From contig JAGWYJ010000003.1 in NCBI GenBank assembly GCA_018969425.1, positions 89,874 to 153,873 of the forward strand: a stretch of DNA of 64,000 bases, written 5' to 3'. This document shows positions 25,980-36,600 of this stretch, one piece after another; positions within the stretch are counted from its first letter, which is position 1, and each line of letters begins with the position of its first letter. The notes under the pieces were generated by a model. It worked only from the letters and a program-made list of their open reading frames with translations, searched no databases and was not told where the DNA came from. The translations under genes were made by a program, and so were the position numbers. Source of the stretch: Alphaproteobacteria bacterium (GTDB lineage Bacteria > Pseudomonadota > Alphaproteobacteria > Caulobacterales > Hyphomonadaceae).

Positions 25980-28679
25980 CTACGCCAAGCGACGCTCGAT
26001 AAGCTCGACCTGGAAACACTCTATCTGATCGCCTTCACGAATATCCTGATAGTTCTGGAAGGCCATACCGCACTCCGTGCCCTGCTTCACCTCAGGAACC
26101 TCATCCTTGAAGCGCTTTAGGGTCGACAAAGTGCCCTCGTGAATAACGACGTTGTCGCGCAGCAATCGCACGCCGGCTCCCCGACGGACGACTCCCTCAG
26201 TCACCCGACAACCCGCCACTTTCCCGACCTTCGAAATCGAGAACACCTGAAGTATCGTCGCATATCCGAGGAAGGTCTCTCTGCGCTCGGGCGCAAGCAT
26301 TCCGGACAGGGTGTCCTTCACATCGTTGATGAGGTCATAAATAACCGAATAGTATCGAATCTCGACGCCTTCGCGTTCAGCCATGTCGCGAGCCTGCTTC
26401 GTGGCCCGGACGTTAAACGCGATGATGGGAGAAGCGCTGGCCACCGCTAACTGAACATCGCTTTCAGAGATCCCCCCGGCGTTACCGAGAATGACCCGCG
26501 CCCTGACCTCTTCAGTCGACAGTTTCTCCAGAGACTGAGTGATGGCCTCAACCGAGCCCTGAACATCTCCCTTGATGATGAAAGAAGCCTCCTTCACCAC
26601 CGCTCCTCCACCGCCCTCCTTAAGACGAGAGAGCATCTGCTCCAGAGACGCCCGGGCGACAGGAGCCGCCTTGTTCTTCTTTCGAGTGCGGCTTCGATAC
26701 TCAGTAATCTCGCGGGCGCGGCTTTCGCTATCAACCACGACGAACTGATCGCCAGGATCAGCCGGCCCGTCAAATCCGAGAATCTCGACTGGTGTGGCCG
26801 GAGGGGCCTTGTCGAGCATCTGCCCCCGCTCATTGGTCAGCGCCTTGACCCGACCCCACTGCGCGCCGGCGACGACGATATCGCCCCGCTTAAGCGTCCC
26901 GCGCTGAACAAGGACCGTTGCGACCGGTCCACGCCCTCTGTCCAGCTTGGCCTCAATAACGACACCATCAGCGTCTCTGTCCGGATTGGCCTTGAGCTCA
27001 AGGACCTCAGCAAGCACGGAAATGGCGCTGGTAAGGTCATCCAGTCCGATCTTCTTAAGAGCCGAAACCTCAACCGCCTGCACCTCACCGCCCATGGCTT
27101 CAACCTGGACGTCATACTGCAGGAGCTGTGTCAGCACCCTATTGGGGTCGGCCTCATGCTTGTCGATCTTATTGACGGCAACAATGATTGGGGCGCCCGC
27201 GGCCTTGGCATGCTGAATGGCCTCGGCCGTCTGTGGCATGACGCCATCATCGGCGGCCACCACCAGGACCACGATATCAGTGACATTCGCCCCGCGGGCT
27301 CGCATCGATGAGAATGCAGCATGCCCGGGCGTGTCGAGGAACGTGATTTTCTCCCCGGTCTTAAGCGTAACCTGATAGGCGCCGATATGCTGAGTTATGC
27401 CGCCAGCCTCGCCGGAAACGACATCCGTCTGTCGCAGCGCATCGAGAAGGGAGGTTTTTCCATGATCGACGTGACCCATAATCGTGACCACAGGCGGCCT
27501 CGACCTGAGAGCTGCGTCGTCGTCGACGTCCCCCTGAAGACCAATCTCGACATCCGATTCCGCTACACGCTTCACCGTATGGCCGAATTCCTCGACGATC
27601 AGCTGAGCAGTGTCCGCATCAAGCATGTCCGTGCCGCGAACTAGTTCCCCCTGCTGCATGAGAAACTTCACGACATCAGCCACACGCTCGCTCATACGAT
27701 TGGCGAGATCGGCGACGGAAATAGTCTCGGGCAGAACGACCTCTCGCGTAATCTTCTCAGCCTGACCGCCAGCCATTCTCAAACGACGATCACGCTCGCG
27801 GTCGCGCGCTCGTTTGACAGCCGCGTAGGAGCGCTGCCTTTCCTCGTCATCGCCCAGAGCGGCGGAAATCGTGAGGCGACCCTGACGTCGTTTGGGCTCA
27901 GCCTTCGGCTTGTGGGCCGGCCTCGCCTCTCCCGTAGGCTCGTCTGTCGCAGTTTTCACTCGCTTGACCCGACCGCCCAGGTCGGCAAGGGGCGACAATT
28001 CCTCGGGGTCCAGCGGCGCGAGAGGACGAGGCCGGGCGATCCCCCCGCCAAAACCGGGAGCGGGCCTCGGCCCCCGGTCGCCTGCGGGCGCTCCGGGGCG
28101 CCCCCCCCTTTCACCTTCGCTGCGGGCGCGCGGTGGAGCTCCGTCGGCCCTGGGACGACCCGCCCCTCCTTCTGGACGACGCATCACCCCTGGTCGTGAG
28201 GCCTCCCGACGATACGACGAAGCCCCCCCCGTCGCCTCGTCATCGCCTCCGTCCACGTCTCCGACGGCTCGTGTCTCAGCGCGGCGGCGCTCTTCCTCGG
28301 CAAGCCGACGGGCTTCCTCCTGCCGACGCCGATTGGCCTCCTCAATGGCTTCCTGCTCAGCCCGACGCCGTTCCTCCTCATTGCGCCTCTGCGTCAATGC
28401 GGCCTGTCGCGCCTTCAGCTCGGCTTCCGAAAGCCCCGACTTACGCGCCGCCTCCTCTGCAATCGTCAAAGGCGTCGGCGCGACAGCCTTCTCAGGCTCG
28501 GGACGGACAACCTTAGGAGCGGGGCCAGGCGTGACAACTACCCGCTTCTTTTTCGTCTCGACCACGACCTGCTTAGACCGGCCATGAGAAAAACTCTGTT
28601 TCACGGTGCCCGCATCCGCCTTTCGGGTCAGCGAAAGAGGACGGCGGCCTGGGGTGTCGGAATCTTTAGTATCGGTCAT
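25980..28679 (-). CDS. infB: Translation initiation factor IF-2
   Basis: GTPase that brings fMet-tRNA to the 30S subunit; 899 residues. The N-terminal IF2_N segment starts with [10 protein letters not shown] long basic and acidic, Arg/Glu/Ala/Pro-rich linker (about 80-260) follows. The G domain has G1 [16 protein letters not shown] near residue 400, G3 DTPGHAAF and G4 NKID. The C-terminal IF2 domains end VELIERRLA. The Pro/Gly/Arg-rich stretch is low-complexity and probably flexible. It follows nusA and rnpM in the usual order; the next gene is the DUF6351 lipoprotein rather than rbfA. Confidence 0.97.
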   Translation of the reverse strand: MTDTKDSDTPGRRPLSLTRKADAGTVKQSFSHGRSKQVVVETKKKRVVVTPGPAPKVVRPEPEKAVAPTPLTIAEEAARKSGLSEAELKARQAALTQRRNEEERRRAEQEAIEEANRRRQEEARRLAEEERRRAETRAVGDVDGGDDEATGGASSYRREASRPGVMRRPEGGAGRPRADGAPPRARSEGERGGRPGAPAGDRGPRPAPGFGGGIARPRPLAPLDPEELSPLADLGGRVKRVKTATDEPTGEARPAHKPKAEPKRRQGRLTISAALGDDEERQRSYAAVKRARDRERDRRLRMAGGQAEKITREVVLPETISVADLANRMSERVADVVKFLMQQGELVRGTDMLDADTAQLIVEEFGHTVKRVAESDVEIGLQGDVDDDAALRSRPPVVTIMGHVDHGKTSLLDALRQTDVVSGEAGGITQHIGAYQVTLKTGEKITFLDTPGHAAFSSMRARGANVTDIVVLVVAADDGVMPQTAEAIQHAKAAGAPIIVAVNKIDKHEADPNRVLTQLLQYDVQVEAMGGEVQAVEVSALKKIGLDDLTSAISVLAEVLELKANPDRDADGVVIEAKLDRGRGPVATVLVQRGTLKRGDIVVAGAQWGRVKALTNERGQMLDKAPPATPVEILGFDGPADPGDQFVVVDSESRAREITEYRSRTRKKNKAAPVARASLEQMLSRLKEGGGGAVVKEASFIIKGDVQGSVEAITQSLEKLSTEEVRARVILGNAGGISESDVQLAVASASPIIAFNVRATKQARDMAEREGVEIRYYSVIYDLINDVKDTLSGMLAPERRETFLGYATILQVFSISKVGKVAGCRVTEGVVRRGAGVRLLRDNVVIHEGTLSTLKRFKDEVPEVKQGTECGMAFQNYQDIREGDQIECFQVELIERRLA

Positions 28680-28748
28680 TCACACTGTGCTTCGGTTACG
28701 GACGACGTCCTCGGGTCGATACCCCTCAGACAACCGGCCTGGATCTCA

Positions 28749-29516
28749 TCAACTTGCAGTCCCGTCCTCAGTCTCCGGACGATGGTCGTCACTCGAATGA
28801 CCAGCGCGGAGCCAGTCAACAGGCCAGAGAGGCCGAAACCCAGCGACCCGCCCCAGCTCCCTCATCCAGACGCGGGAAAGACGACCTTCCCTCAGACAAG
28901 CATGTATCACACGCTCGCGCCCCAAGGCCATGCCCAATTCAGCCCCGGAGAAACATCCGACAAGTTCAGGCAGACGCCGTACGGAGTCGTCCCGGTCGCC
29001 GCCGTGAACCGCCCTCAGCAACGCCAGCAGCTTGCCTCGGCCGTCGGCAGATCCGTCAGAAGCCTCAATCAGACAAGCAGGCCGCTCTGATCGGATCGCC
29101 TCACGGACCTGCTCGAAGCCTATCACAAGCTCCCCTGCCTTTTTAGACATCCCAAGAAAATCCAACGCCCGTTTCGACAACAGCTCGCCGACCGTCGCTG
29201 AGAGGCCGGGAGGCGTTCGAACGGTCTGCCGAAAAGCCCTTGAGAAAATTCCCTTGGACTGCGCAAGATCGACCGCTGACGAACTCGCACAGACCCAGGC
29301 GCCTCGTCCCGGAAGTCGGCAAGCGACGTCGGGCGTGACCTCCCCTTCTGGCGACAAAACGAAACGAATCATCTCGTCCCGCGGGAACCGATCCTGCCGG
29401 ACTATACACCGCCTCTCGACACCCTCGCCCGCACGAGGCGGCCCGACATCAGTCTCGAGATCAGCTGACGCTTCGCTCAATGCGGCCCCTTCACGATCCA
29501 GAGTTGCCTGCGTCAT
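28749..29516 (-). CDS. YlxR (RnpM)-like RNA-binding protein with L7Ae-like C-terminal domain
   Basis: A 255-residue fusion typical of alphaproteobacteria. The YlxR/DUF448 domain (about 30-110) shows RRCIVRQDRFPRDEMIRFVL and the LPGRGAWVC signature. An L7Ae-like RNA-binding domain follows (about 115-190, LGMSKKAGELVIGFEQVREA). It sits between nusA and infB as expected. The start at 29516 has AGGGG upstream and overlaps nusA by 26 bases. The tail after residue 200 is variable. Confidence 0.9.
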   Translation of the reverse strand: MTQATLDREGAALSEASADLETDVGPPRAGEGVERRCIVRQDRFPRDEMIRFVLSPEGEVTPDVACRLPGRGAWVCASSSAVDLAQSKGIFSRAFRQTVRTPPGLSATVGELLSKRALDFLGMSKKAGELVIGFEQVREAIRSERPACLIEASDGSADGRGKLLALLRAVHGGDRDDSVRRLPELVGCFSGAELGMALGRERVIHACLREGRLSRVWMRELGRVAGFRPLWPVDWLRAGHSSDDHRPETEDGTAS

Positions 29517-31203
29517 CCGGGCCCCTCAGATTGAACAGCCCTTCTCCACGCGCCCTGACGTCCTCGGCCTGACCGCTGGCGTTCAACTCCGCCTCCTCGG
29601 CATCCAGCGCCGCCGCCCGAGCCGCCAGAGCATCCTCGAGCGCCTTAGGCTCGACCCAGCCTGCAATCACTCGAGCCTTAAGGATGAACAACTCGGCATC
29701 CTCTCTGGTCATCTCGCCTTTTGCGAGTAATCCAGGCTGAAACTTAGGCTTTCCATCCGGTCCAGGCTCTTTCCAGCCGACGAGATCATCGGGCACAAGC
29801 CCCGCCAGATCATCAATCGTCTTGACGCCGTTCTCTCCAAACTTGACGGCCATCGCCGAGGTGACGCCATCCATGAACGCCACTTCATCTGTAACTCCAA
29901 GCTCCCGTCGACGGGCGTCTTGCTCCGCCGCGAGCCTTTCGAGGTACTCGCGCGCTCGTTCCTGAAGCTCGGAGGCGACCTCCTCGTCAAAGCCTTCGAT
30001 CACCGAGAGACTGTCAATCTCGACATAAGCGATCTCTTCAACGGTTTCGAAGCCCTCAGAGGCAAGCAACTGAGCAAGGGTCTCATCCGCATCAAGAGCG
30101 CGGACAAACAGGTCGGTGCGTTCACGAAACTCTCTCTGGCGGCGCTCGCTGTCAGCCGCCTCTGTTGTCAGGTCAATCTGCCAGCCGGTGAGCTGGGACG
30201 CCAGACGAACATTCTGCCCTCGACGCCCGATGGCCAGGGGAAACTGACTCTCCTCAACTACGACCTCAACCCGCCCCTCATCCTCATCGATAACGACCTT
30301 AGAGACCTCAGCAGGCTGAAGCGCGTTGACGATGAATGTGGCGTCGTCCGGCGACCAAGGAATAATATCAATCTTCTCCCCACCCAGCTCGCTGACAACG
30401 GCCTGAACGCGAGCGCCCCGCATACCCACGCACGCGCCGACCGGATCTATGGAGCTGTCGTGACTGTAGACGCCTATTTTCGCACGCGAACCAGGATCGC
30501 GGGCACAGGCCTTTATCTCAATGACCCCTTCATAGACTTCAGGGACTTCCTGAGCGAACAAAGCGATCATGAACGAAGGATGGGCGCGAGAAAGAAAGAT
30601 CTGCGGCCCTTTCGTTTCACGAACAACCTTATAGAGATAGGCTCGCACTCGATCGCCCGTATTGAACGCCTCACGCGGCATACCGTCATTCCGACGAATG
30701 ACGCCCTCTGAACGACCGAGATCGACAATCACATGGCCGTACTCGACACGCTTGACCACGCCCGAGACGATCTCCCCCACTCGATCCTTAAAGTCCGCGT
30801 ATTGGCGCTCGCGCTCAGCGTCTCGAACTTTCTGAGTGATAACCTGCTTGGCGGTCTGCGCAGCCACCCGACCGAATTCAAAGGGCGGAAGTTCATCCCG
30901 CAGCTCATTACCGATTTCAGCGTCAGCCGCTATGGCCTTCGCATCTTCTAGGCTGAGCTGCGTGACCGGATTATCAACCGTCTCAACAACGGTCTGCACA
31001 CGCCAAAGGCGCGTTTCCCCTGTATCCGGATTGATTTCCGCCCGAATATCGTGCTCAAGACCGTAGCGCGAACGGGCGGCCTTCTGAATGGCCTCCTCCA
31101 TCGCATCGAGCACTATGCGCTTATCGATCGACTTCTCCTGCGCGACCGCATTCGCGATCTGAAGAATCTCAAGCCGGTTCGCTGAAACGCCGACGGCGGC
31201 CAT
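29491..31203 (-). CDS. nusA: Transcription termination/antitermination protein NusA
   Basis: Binds RNA polymerase and nascent RNA. It has 570 residues: N-terminal polymerase-binding domain from ANRLEILQIANAVAQEKS, S1 domain near 130-200 (VGEIVSGVVKRVEYGHVIVD), two KH domains (CVGMRGARVQAVVSELGGE and AIGRRGQNVRLASQLTG), then acidic repeats. The start at 31203 (MAAVGVSANRL) follows AAGGAG and lies 4 bases after the rimP stop. The longer upstream frame is rimP read out of phase. Confidence 0.96.
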   Translation of the reverse strand: MAAVGVSANRLEILQIANAVAQEKSIDKRIVLDAMEEAIQKAARSRYGLEHDIRAEINPDTGETRLWRVQTVVETVDNPVTQLSLEDAKAIAADAEIGNELRDELPPFEFGRVAAQTAKQVITQKVRDAERERQYADFKDRVGEIVSGVVKRVEYGHVIVDLGRSEGVIRRNDGMPREAFNTGDRVRAYLYKVVRETKGPQIFLSRAHPSFMIALFAQEVPEVYEGVIEIKACARDPGSRAKIGVYSHDSSIDPVGACVGMRGARVQAVVSELGGEKIDIIPWSPDDATFIVNALQPAEVSKVVIDEDEGRVEVVVEESQFPLAIGRRGQNVRLASQLTGWQIDLTTEAADSERRQREFRERTDLFVRALDADETLAQLLASEGFETVEEIAYVEIDSLSVIEGFDEEVASELQERAREYLERLAAEQDARRRELGVTDEVAFMDGVTSAMAVKFGENGVKTIDDLAGLVPDDLVGWKEPGPDGKPKFQPGLLAKGEMTREDAELFILKARVIAGWVEPKALEDALAARAAALDAEEAELNASGQAEDVRARGEGLFNLRGPDDAGNSGS

Positions 31204-31207
31204 GGTG

Positions 31208-31819
31208 TCACTCCTTGTCATCCGGCCGGAACGAGGATTCATCGTCCAGACCATCTTCATCCTCGACCTCGACATCGTCGAAGTCGCCCTCAAAATCATC
31301 ATCTGCGGCATCCGCAGGGATCAGCCCCTCGGAGCGAACAGCATCGATCAGCCTGTCGGTCAGGACCAGATGCGCCTTGGTCAAGTCCGAGAAAGGCAGC
31401 TGGGCTCGTGATCCGTCCTTGAGGTCCAGATCAACCAGGCCGCCATCTTCACCCACTATGAACCCATGAAATCTCCGGCGACCATCGACAGGAACCGCGA
31501 TCTCTACACGCACCTCATGGCCGACCCAGCGGGCAAAATCCCCAGTCCGGGTAAGAGGGCGGTCGATACCAGGCGAGGACACCTCGAGGGTGTATTCTCC
31601 AGGCATAGGATCGTGAGCCTCCAACAACGGGGAGATCCGACGAGAAAGTCGCGCGCAGTCCTCAACGCTGACGGCGCCTCCGGGCCGCTCGGTCATGATC
31701 TGAAGAACTGGAGTGCGAGCCCCAGAGACGCGAACTCGAATGATATCGAGACCAAGCCCGGAAGCGACCGGCTCGATCATCTCCAGCACCCGTCTCTCAA
31801 TTTCGCTTTGCGCACGCAC
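31208..31819 (-). CDS. rimP: Ribosome maturation factor RimP
   Basis: Assists 30S assembly; 203 residues. N-terminal domain RVRVSGARTPVLQIMTER, the central signature YTLEVSSPGIDRPLTRTGDF, and a C-terminal Sm-like domain. The tail is strongly acidic (DFEGDFDDVEVEDEDG), longer than usual. The start is GTG at 31819. It heads the rimP-nusA-rnpM-infB unit; no tRNA precedes it. Confidence 0.94.
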   Translation of the reverse strand: MRAQSEIERRVLEMIEPVASGLGLDIIRVRVSGARTPVLQIMTERPGGAVSVEDCARLSRRISPLLEAHDPMPGEYTLEVSSPGIDRPLTRTGDFARWVGHEVRVEIAVPVDGRRRFHGFIVGEDGGLVDLDLKDGSRAQLPFSDLTKAHLVLTDRLIDAVRSEGLIPADAADDDFEGDFDDVEVEDEDGLDDESSFRPDDKE

Positions 31820-31871
31820 GCGAAAATCGGCTCCCGTCCGCTTCCGACCAGAAATGCGCCCCGGAATGAGA

Positions 31872-31901
31872 AGCGGCGGCCCGGTTTCCCGAGCCGCCGC
31901 T
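31872..31901 (-). terminator. GAAA-loop hairpin in the rimP leader
   Basis: On the minus strand a 9-bp stem (31872-31880 with 31893-31901) continues, past one bulge on each side, into 3 further pairs closed by a GAAA tetraloop. The following sequence is TTCTCATTCC, a weak T tract. It lies 53 bases before the rimP GTG and 115 bases after the tetR stop. It is either the tetR terminator or a leader element of the rimP operon. Confidence 0.5.
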
Positions 31902-32015
31902 GCAAACGCATTCAGCTAGGCGAGGGGATAGACTATTTTCCTTGAGCTGTCGAGGGGAACGGCGCAGTCCCTTTTCGCCAGCAAATGATCCCGGAAGGAA
32001 TCGGTCCTGCCTTTT

Positions 32016-32648
32016 TCAGGTCGGGGCCAACGCGCGCAGAACGCTTTCCACAAGCCGACGAGAATAGCTTTCAGGAACGGGTCCGCGCATCGCGATCAGA
32101 CGATGCCATATCGGACCAAACAAAAGCTCCGTGGCCAGATCAATATCCCAATCCCGCCTCACCGCACCCTTTAGAGCCTGCTCTGCGAGGATGTGCCTGA
32201 GGGGGATCTTGACCGATTCTGAGAACCAGGACCTGAAAATTTCCCCGGCATCCTGATCATCAGCGGCCGCTAAAACCGCCCCCCTCCACGCATGGGCGCC
32301 ATCACCCGTTCGAACAGATAAAAGGAGCGGTTCAATCAGGGCGGCTATGCGATCTTTCACATCTGCTGAAGAAGCGATCTTGGCGTCCGGCAACCGGCCG
32401 AGCGTGCAGTCAACCGCAAGACACGCCGCCGACTTCCACCACCTGTAAATTGTCTGCTTCGAAGCGCGCGCGTTCCGAGCGACCCGGTCGACGGAAAAGC
32501 CCCTCCAACCATACTCGCTCAGCTCTACGAACGCTGCGTCAAGCACAGCCGCCGTCGAAGCCTCACTTCGCTTCGGGCCCACGCGGCGCTTGTCAACATC
32601 CTGACCGACGACCGGGTCCAGCTCGATTTCAGGTTCAGAATTAACCAT
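32016..32648 (-). CDS. TetR/AcrR-family transcriptional regulator
   Basis: A 210-residue repressor. The HTH (about residues 28-75) reads VLDAAFVELSEYGWRGFSVD, then VARNARASKQTIYRWWKS. The C-terminal domain contains ILAEQALKGAVRRDWDIDLA and ELLFGPIWHRLI, as in TetR_C_16-type proteins. The start at 32648 follows GGAGG by 5 bases; earlier in-frame ATGs exist. It lies upstream of rimP and divergent from the carbonic anhydrase gene. Confidence 0.85.
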   Translation of the reverse strand: MVNSEPEIELDPVVGQDVDKRRVGPKRSEASTAAVLDAAFVELSEYGWRGFSVDRVARNARASKQTIYRWWKSAACLAVDCTLGRLPDAKIASSADVKDRIAALIEPLLLSVRTGDGAHAWRGAVLAAADDQDAGEIFRSWFSESVKIPLRHILAEQALKGAVRRDWDIDLATELLFGPIWHRLIAMRGPVPESYSRRLVESVLRALAPT

Positions 32649-32863
32649 AAGGGCCTCCGAACGCATAACCGGACGACACGAAGAGACAGTGCGTTCCTTG
32701 TCCGGCAACTCAACTCACAGGTCAATATTCCCTAGGGGAAGACAAATTCGGAAAGCGCCGTCGGCGGACAACAATACCCCGCAGACGAAGTGGGTTCAGG
32801 GTTCCTTTTGTCCGGAACGTGCTCTAGGGGGAACTCTCCCATCAAGCCTGAACCCGGTAACCC
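32649..32863. promoter_or_regulatory. Divergent region tetR / carbonic anhydrase
   Basis: A 215-base gap with a near-palindrome TTCCCTAGGGGAA (32728-32740) and a similar CTAGGGGGAAC at 32823-32833. Each is preceded by a TTGTCCGG element (near 32698 and 32808). The repeated arrangement could be two binding sites for the adjacent TetR protein; this is inference. Confidence 0.35.
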
Positions 32864-33508
32864 ATGACCTGTTTCGCGGACAACGCTCAGGACCTCATCG
32901 CAGGATATCGTCGGTTCCGACAGGGGCGATACCTTGAAGCCGCCAGTCTGTTCAGAACGCTCAAGGATAATCAGACCCCCGCCACGATGATCATATCCTG
33001 CGCCGACAGCAGGGCCGACCCATCCATGATCTTCGACGCCGCGCCCGGGGAACTTTTCGTCGTGCGCAATGTGGGAGCTCTGGTCCCTCCTTTCGACGAA
33101 ACGCCGGGACTGCATGGCGTATCAGCCGCGCTTGAGTTCGCGGTGACTTCACTGAAGGTCAGACAAATTCTCGTCATGGGCCACGGGGGGTGCGGGGGCA
33201 TGGCGGCATGTCTGGCCGCCGCGACGCACCAGCCCGTCGGACACTTTATCGCCCCCTGGGTCGAAATCGCTTCTTCGGTAAGAAAAACCGTCATTGAAGA
33301 CGCAAGCATACCCGAGAAAGAGCGCCTCGAGGCGATCGAACATGGCGCAGTTGGACTGTCTCTGGAGAACCTGATGACATTCCCGTTCGTCCGGGAAGCG
33401 GTCGCGAACGGAACACTGAACCTCGACGGCGCCTGGTTTTCGATTGGTCGGGGCGAACTTCACTGGAGAAATAGGACGACTGCACGATTTGAAACGGTGA
33501 TGACCTAA
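32864..33508 (+). CDS. Beta-class carbonic anhydrase
   Basis: Interconverts CO2 and bicarbonate; 214 residues. Zinc ligands and the Asp-Arg dyad are in IISCADSRADPSMIF, and the other two ligands in VMGHGGCGGM. The protein has no signal peptide, so it is cytoplasmic. A terminator follows at 33514-33546. It is divergent from tetR. Confidence 0.94.
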   Translation: MTCFADNAQDLIAGYRRFRQGRYLEAASLFRTLKDNQTPATMIISCADSRADPSMIFDAAPGELFVVRNVGALVPPFDETPGLHGVSAALEFAVTSLKVRQILVMGHGGCGGMAACLAAATHQPVGHFIAPWVEIASSVRKTVIEDASIPEKERLEAIEHGAVGLSLENLMTFPFVREAVANGTLNLDGAWFSIGRGELHWRNRTTARFETVMT

Positions 33509-33513
33509 ATCCG

Positions 33514-33546
33514 CCCAGTTCGCGGAAGAGCGCGCGAACTGGGTTT
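33514..33546 (+). terminator. Intrinsic terminator after the carbonic anhydrase
   Basis: An 11-bp perfect stem (33514-33524 with 33533-33543) and an eight-base loop, followed by TTT. It lies 6 bases after the stop, between the carbonic anhydrase and the convergent autotransporter gene. Confidence 0.7.
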
Positions 33547-33634
33547 GGACAGGAACGCACCCTGCCCAAACGCCAGCCCGAGGATTTTTAAGTCGACCAA
33601 CTGAGCGCGCCCTCCGTCCTCACAGCGGCGACAA

Positions 33635-36600
33635 TCAGAACCGCCAGCTCAGACTTCCAGTGAGCGACCCACCCGTGACCAGGCCATCATCTCCGGCATG
33701 ATAGGCCAGCCCAAGATCGAGATCCTTCGTCTCATAGCTCAGCCCGGCCGAGTAGTTGACTGAACTCTCCTCACGACGCGGTCCTTCAAACAGCATTGCC
33801 GCCGTCGGAAAAAGACCGAATGACGATCGCATAACGCTCGAGCCGCCGCTCTCCCCGTTCCAGGTCATAGCCACCGTTGCGGACGGCTTAAGGACACCCT
33901 CTCCAACTTTGAACGAAGCGGAATACGTGGCGCCGACACTGAGATCCATTCGCTCCAGCACTCGCTCACCTACAGTCTGGGCGGCGCTGCCGCCCTGCTC
34001 TGTATAGCGATCGATCTCGAGCCTTGCAGCATCGAGCCCCAGATAAGGAGTGATCGTGGCTCGCCCTCCGGCAAACACGTCAAAGCCGATGCGGCCTCCC
34101 GCAGTCTGCAGATCTCCTTCGACTTCGCCAGCGAGAGATTGCACCCCGTTCGCGAGACCGACACGACGAAGCGTATCAAAGCTGAGCGCACCGAGACCTG
34201 CGTAGGCTTCGACGAACGCCTGACCGAAGCGCTGGCCAGCATAACCGGAGATCTGCAATCCCCCTCCATCGGCTGTTTGTGTGGGCGCAGGTGTTCCGGC
34301 ATCTCCATTTGAATAGGTCAGCGCCCCTCCGATGAACCCCCCATTACTGAAAGTTCGATCAAGACCGGCGGTGAACACCACGCCGTCGAGATCAGCGCGT
34401 GTTCCGGAGGCGGTCACAATCGCGTCGGTGTCAACGAGGCTGCGAACGTCGACAAACATCGAATACCCCGGCTTTAACTCCAGACCTTCAAGCGCCGAGG
34501 CCGCGCGATCGGCAGCCGCCAAGGCGGAAACGCCAGCCATGAACGCCTGATTAGGATCGGCTGAAGCCAGTTGCACGCCTATGGCTTGAGCGCCTGACAC
34601 CGATACGCCGCCACCCCGGGAGTTTCGTAATTCTCCCATTCGTGCGGAAAGCTGCTGAGAAGCAATGGCTCCGTTCATATGCATTCCCAGAGCAGAAACC
34701 TGCGACTGAGCCGGAACAGAGCTCAGCGCCGACATAACGGTCGGAAGATTGGCGACAGCGATCGGATCAAGACCATCGAACACACCCGAGAGGGCGGTAT
34801 ACCCTCCTGTAGCCGAACGAATCGTATCCAGCGTCCGGGCTATCGTTCGCTGATCCGCGTCCCCGTAACCTGCCACGCTGGCGAACGGCAGAGCGATCAT
34901 TTCAATCTGAAGATCATTGCCGGATAAGACCGCCTTGGGCCTCAGAACGCCCTGCAGGTTCGTAGCGAGGGTCGAGAACGATCCGGCCACGCCGCCGGAT
35001 GCCGACGCCACAGTCCATTTGGAACCGAAAGTGGGAATATAACTGCCAAGAAAGTTCGCCGCGAGGCCGCCGCCAAGCTGCATCTGACCCGTGACGTTTA
35101 AGCGATCCGCGGCGCTTAGAGAGGAGATATCGATCCCCAGCACACCCGCCAGAGTGAAGGCTGTGTTCCCAGTCACAGAGAGCGTTCCAACCGCTCCCGG
35201 ACCATCTCCCGGAGAGAGCACGCCACCATTGACAAGGAGGCCAGCCCCGCTCGTGGCTGTAGTCAGGATCGACCCTGTTCCCGTCAGCGATCCGCCAGCG
35301 ACGGTGAGTCGAAGGGGCGAAAACACCCCATTGACCCTGAGCGCCCCCGCATCAAGGAAAGAAGAGATGGTCGTATTAAGACGCGCCCCAGATCGTATCG
35401 TCAGCCCTGAAGATGCGCCTCGAACGGACAGCCGATCGATGGTCACGGTGGAGTTGGTGAGAAAGGTGGTGCCGGCGCTTCGGAGATTGACCTCGAACCA
35501 GCGCGTCGAATTCTGAACGCCGGGGGTGCCCAGCGTATTGTTCGGTACGAAATTCGTAGTGCCCGGTCCGGTTAGAGAACCTGAATTCACCTGGAGCAAT
35601 GTTCCGGAAGACCACAAGGCCGTGGACATCGCTTCAGCAGAAACGCCGGGAAGCGCCTCACCGGAAACGGATCCCGTCGACGCCCCACCAACAGAAAATG
35701 CCGAACTCCCAAAATCGCCGAAATCCAGACCCAGGGCAGACCCAGGAGCCGACCCAATCGCCGTCGGCCGTTGATCGCTCAGATCAATTCGACCCGCGCT
35801 ATCCGCATCGACAAGAGACGGTGAGCCGAGACTGCGAGGGGGAGAAGCGGCATCCGCCTCCTGGCCCGTACCCCCGGTCGGTGGGCACGTTCCTGTGAAA
35901 GCGCATGTTGCGGCGGGCGAAGGATTTGGAGTAATCGCGCCGACATTCGGCGCTCCGCCCGACACCCCAAGAGCGGCTGTCGTCGGGAGAGCGTTCACCA
36001 GAGACGATCCGGACAACGTATAGTATAGAGGGTCGACTTCCTGAACCCATCGGGTCGGATCAGTCCACTCCCCGTCCCCGGCGGTTGTCGTCACATACTT
36101 GTAGGGATTATTGACAACGATCTGGTCCCAGAAAAGGAACAATGGGTTCCATCCGCCGATAGTTCCGTAATTGGAGAATTCCGTAAAGCGGACGAGATTG
36201 TCGTTTGGATTTCCAAGAGACTCGTAGAAAAACCGCGACCCCTGGCTGAGCACCCCCAGAGACACCTCGCGACCAAAAGCATTCGTCACAAGAGGCGAAC
36301 CCGAATCCCCTGCTCCAGTTATCGCCTCGCCCGCAACAGCGGCGCCAGGAAACACATCATGATCGAGTCTGCAGTTCACGTTTGTGCTCACGCACAGAGG
36401 ATCAGACCCTGGCCCGTTGAAGAAAGGCCGGGCGGCGCGGTTGGGATCATCGAAATCCACCCAATAGAGATCCTGATAAACGAGGCCTGCAGGCTCAAGA
36501 AGATTAGCTGTGGCCGACGGATAAACGCCGAGGGCGATAGACCGCTCATCACCAAGGAAGCCAATGAGGTTCTGACCGAGACGTCGGTGGTAGGATGCCT

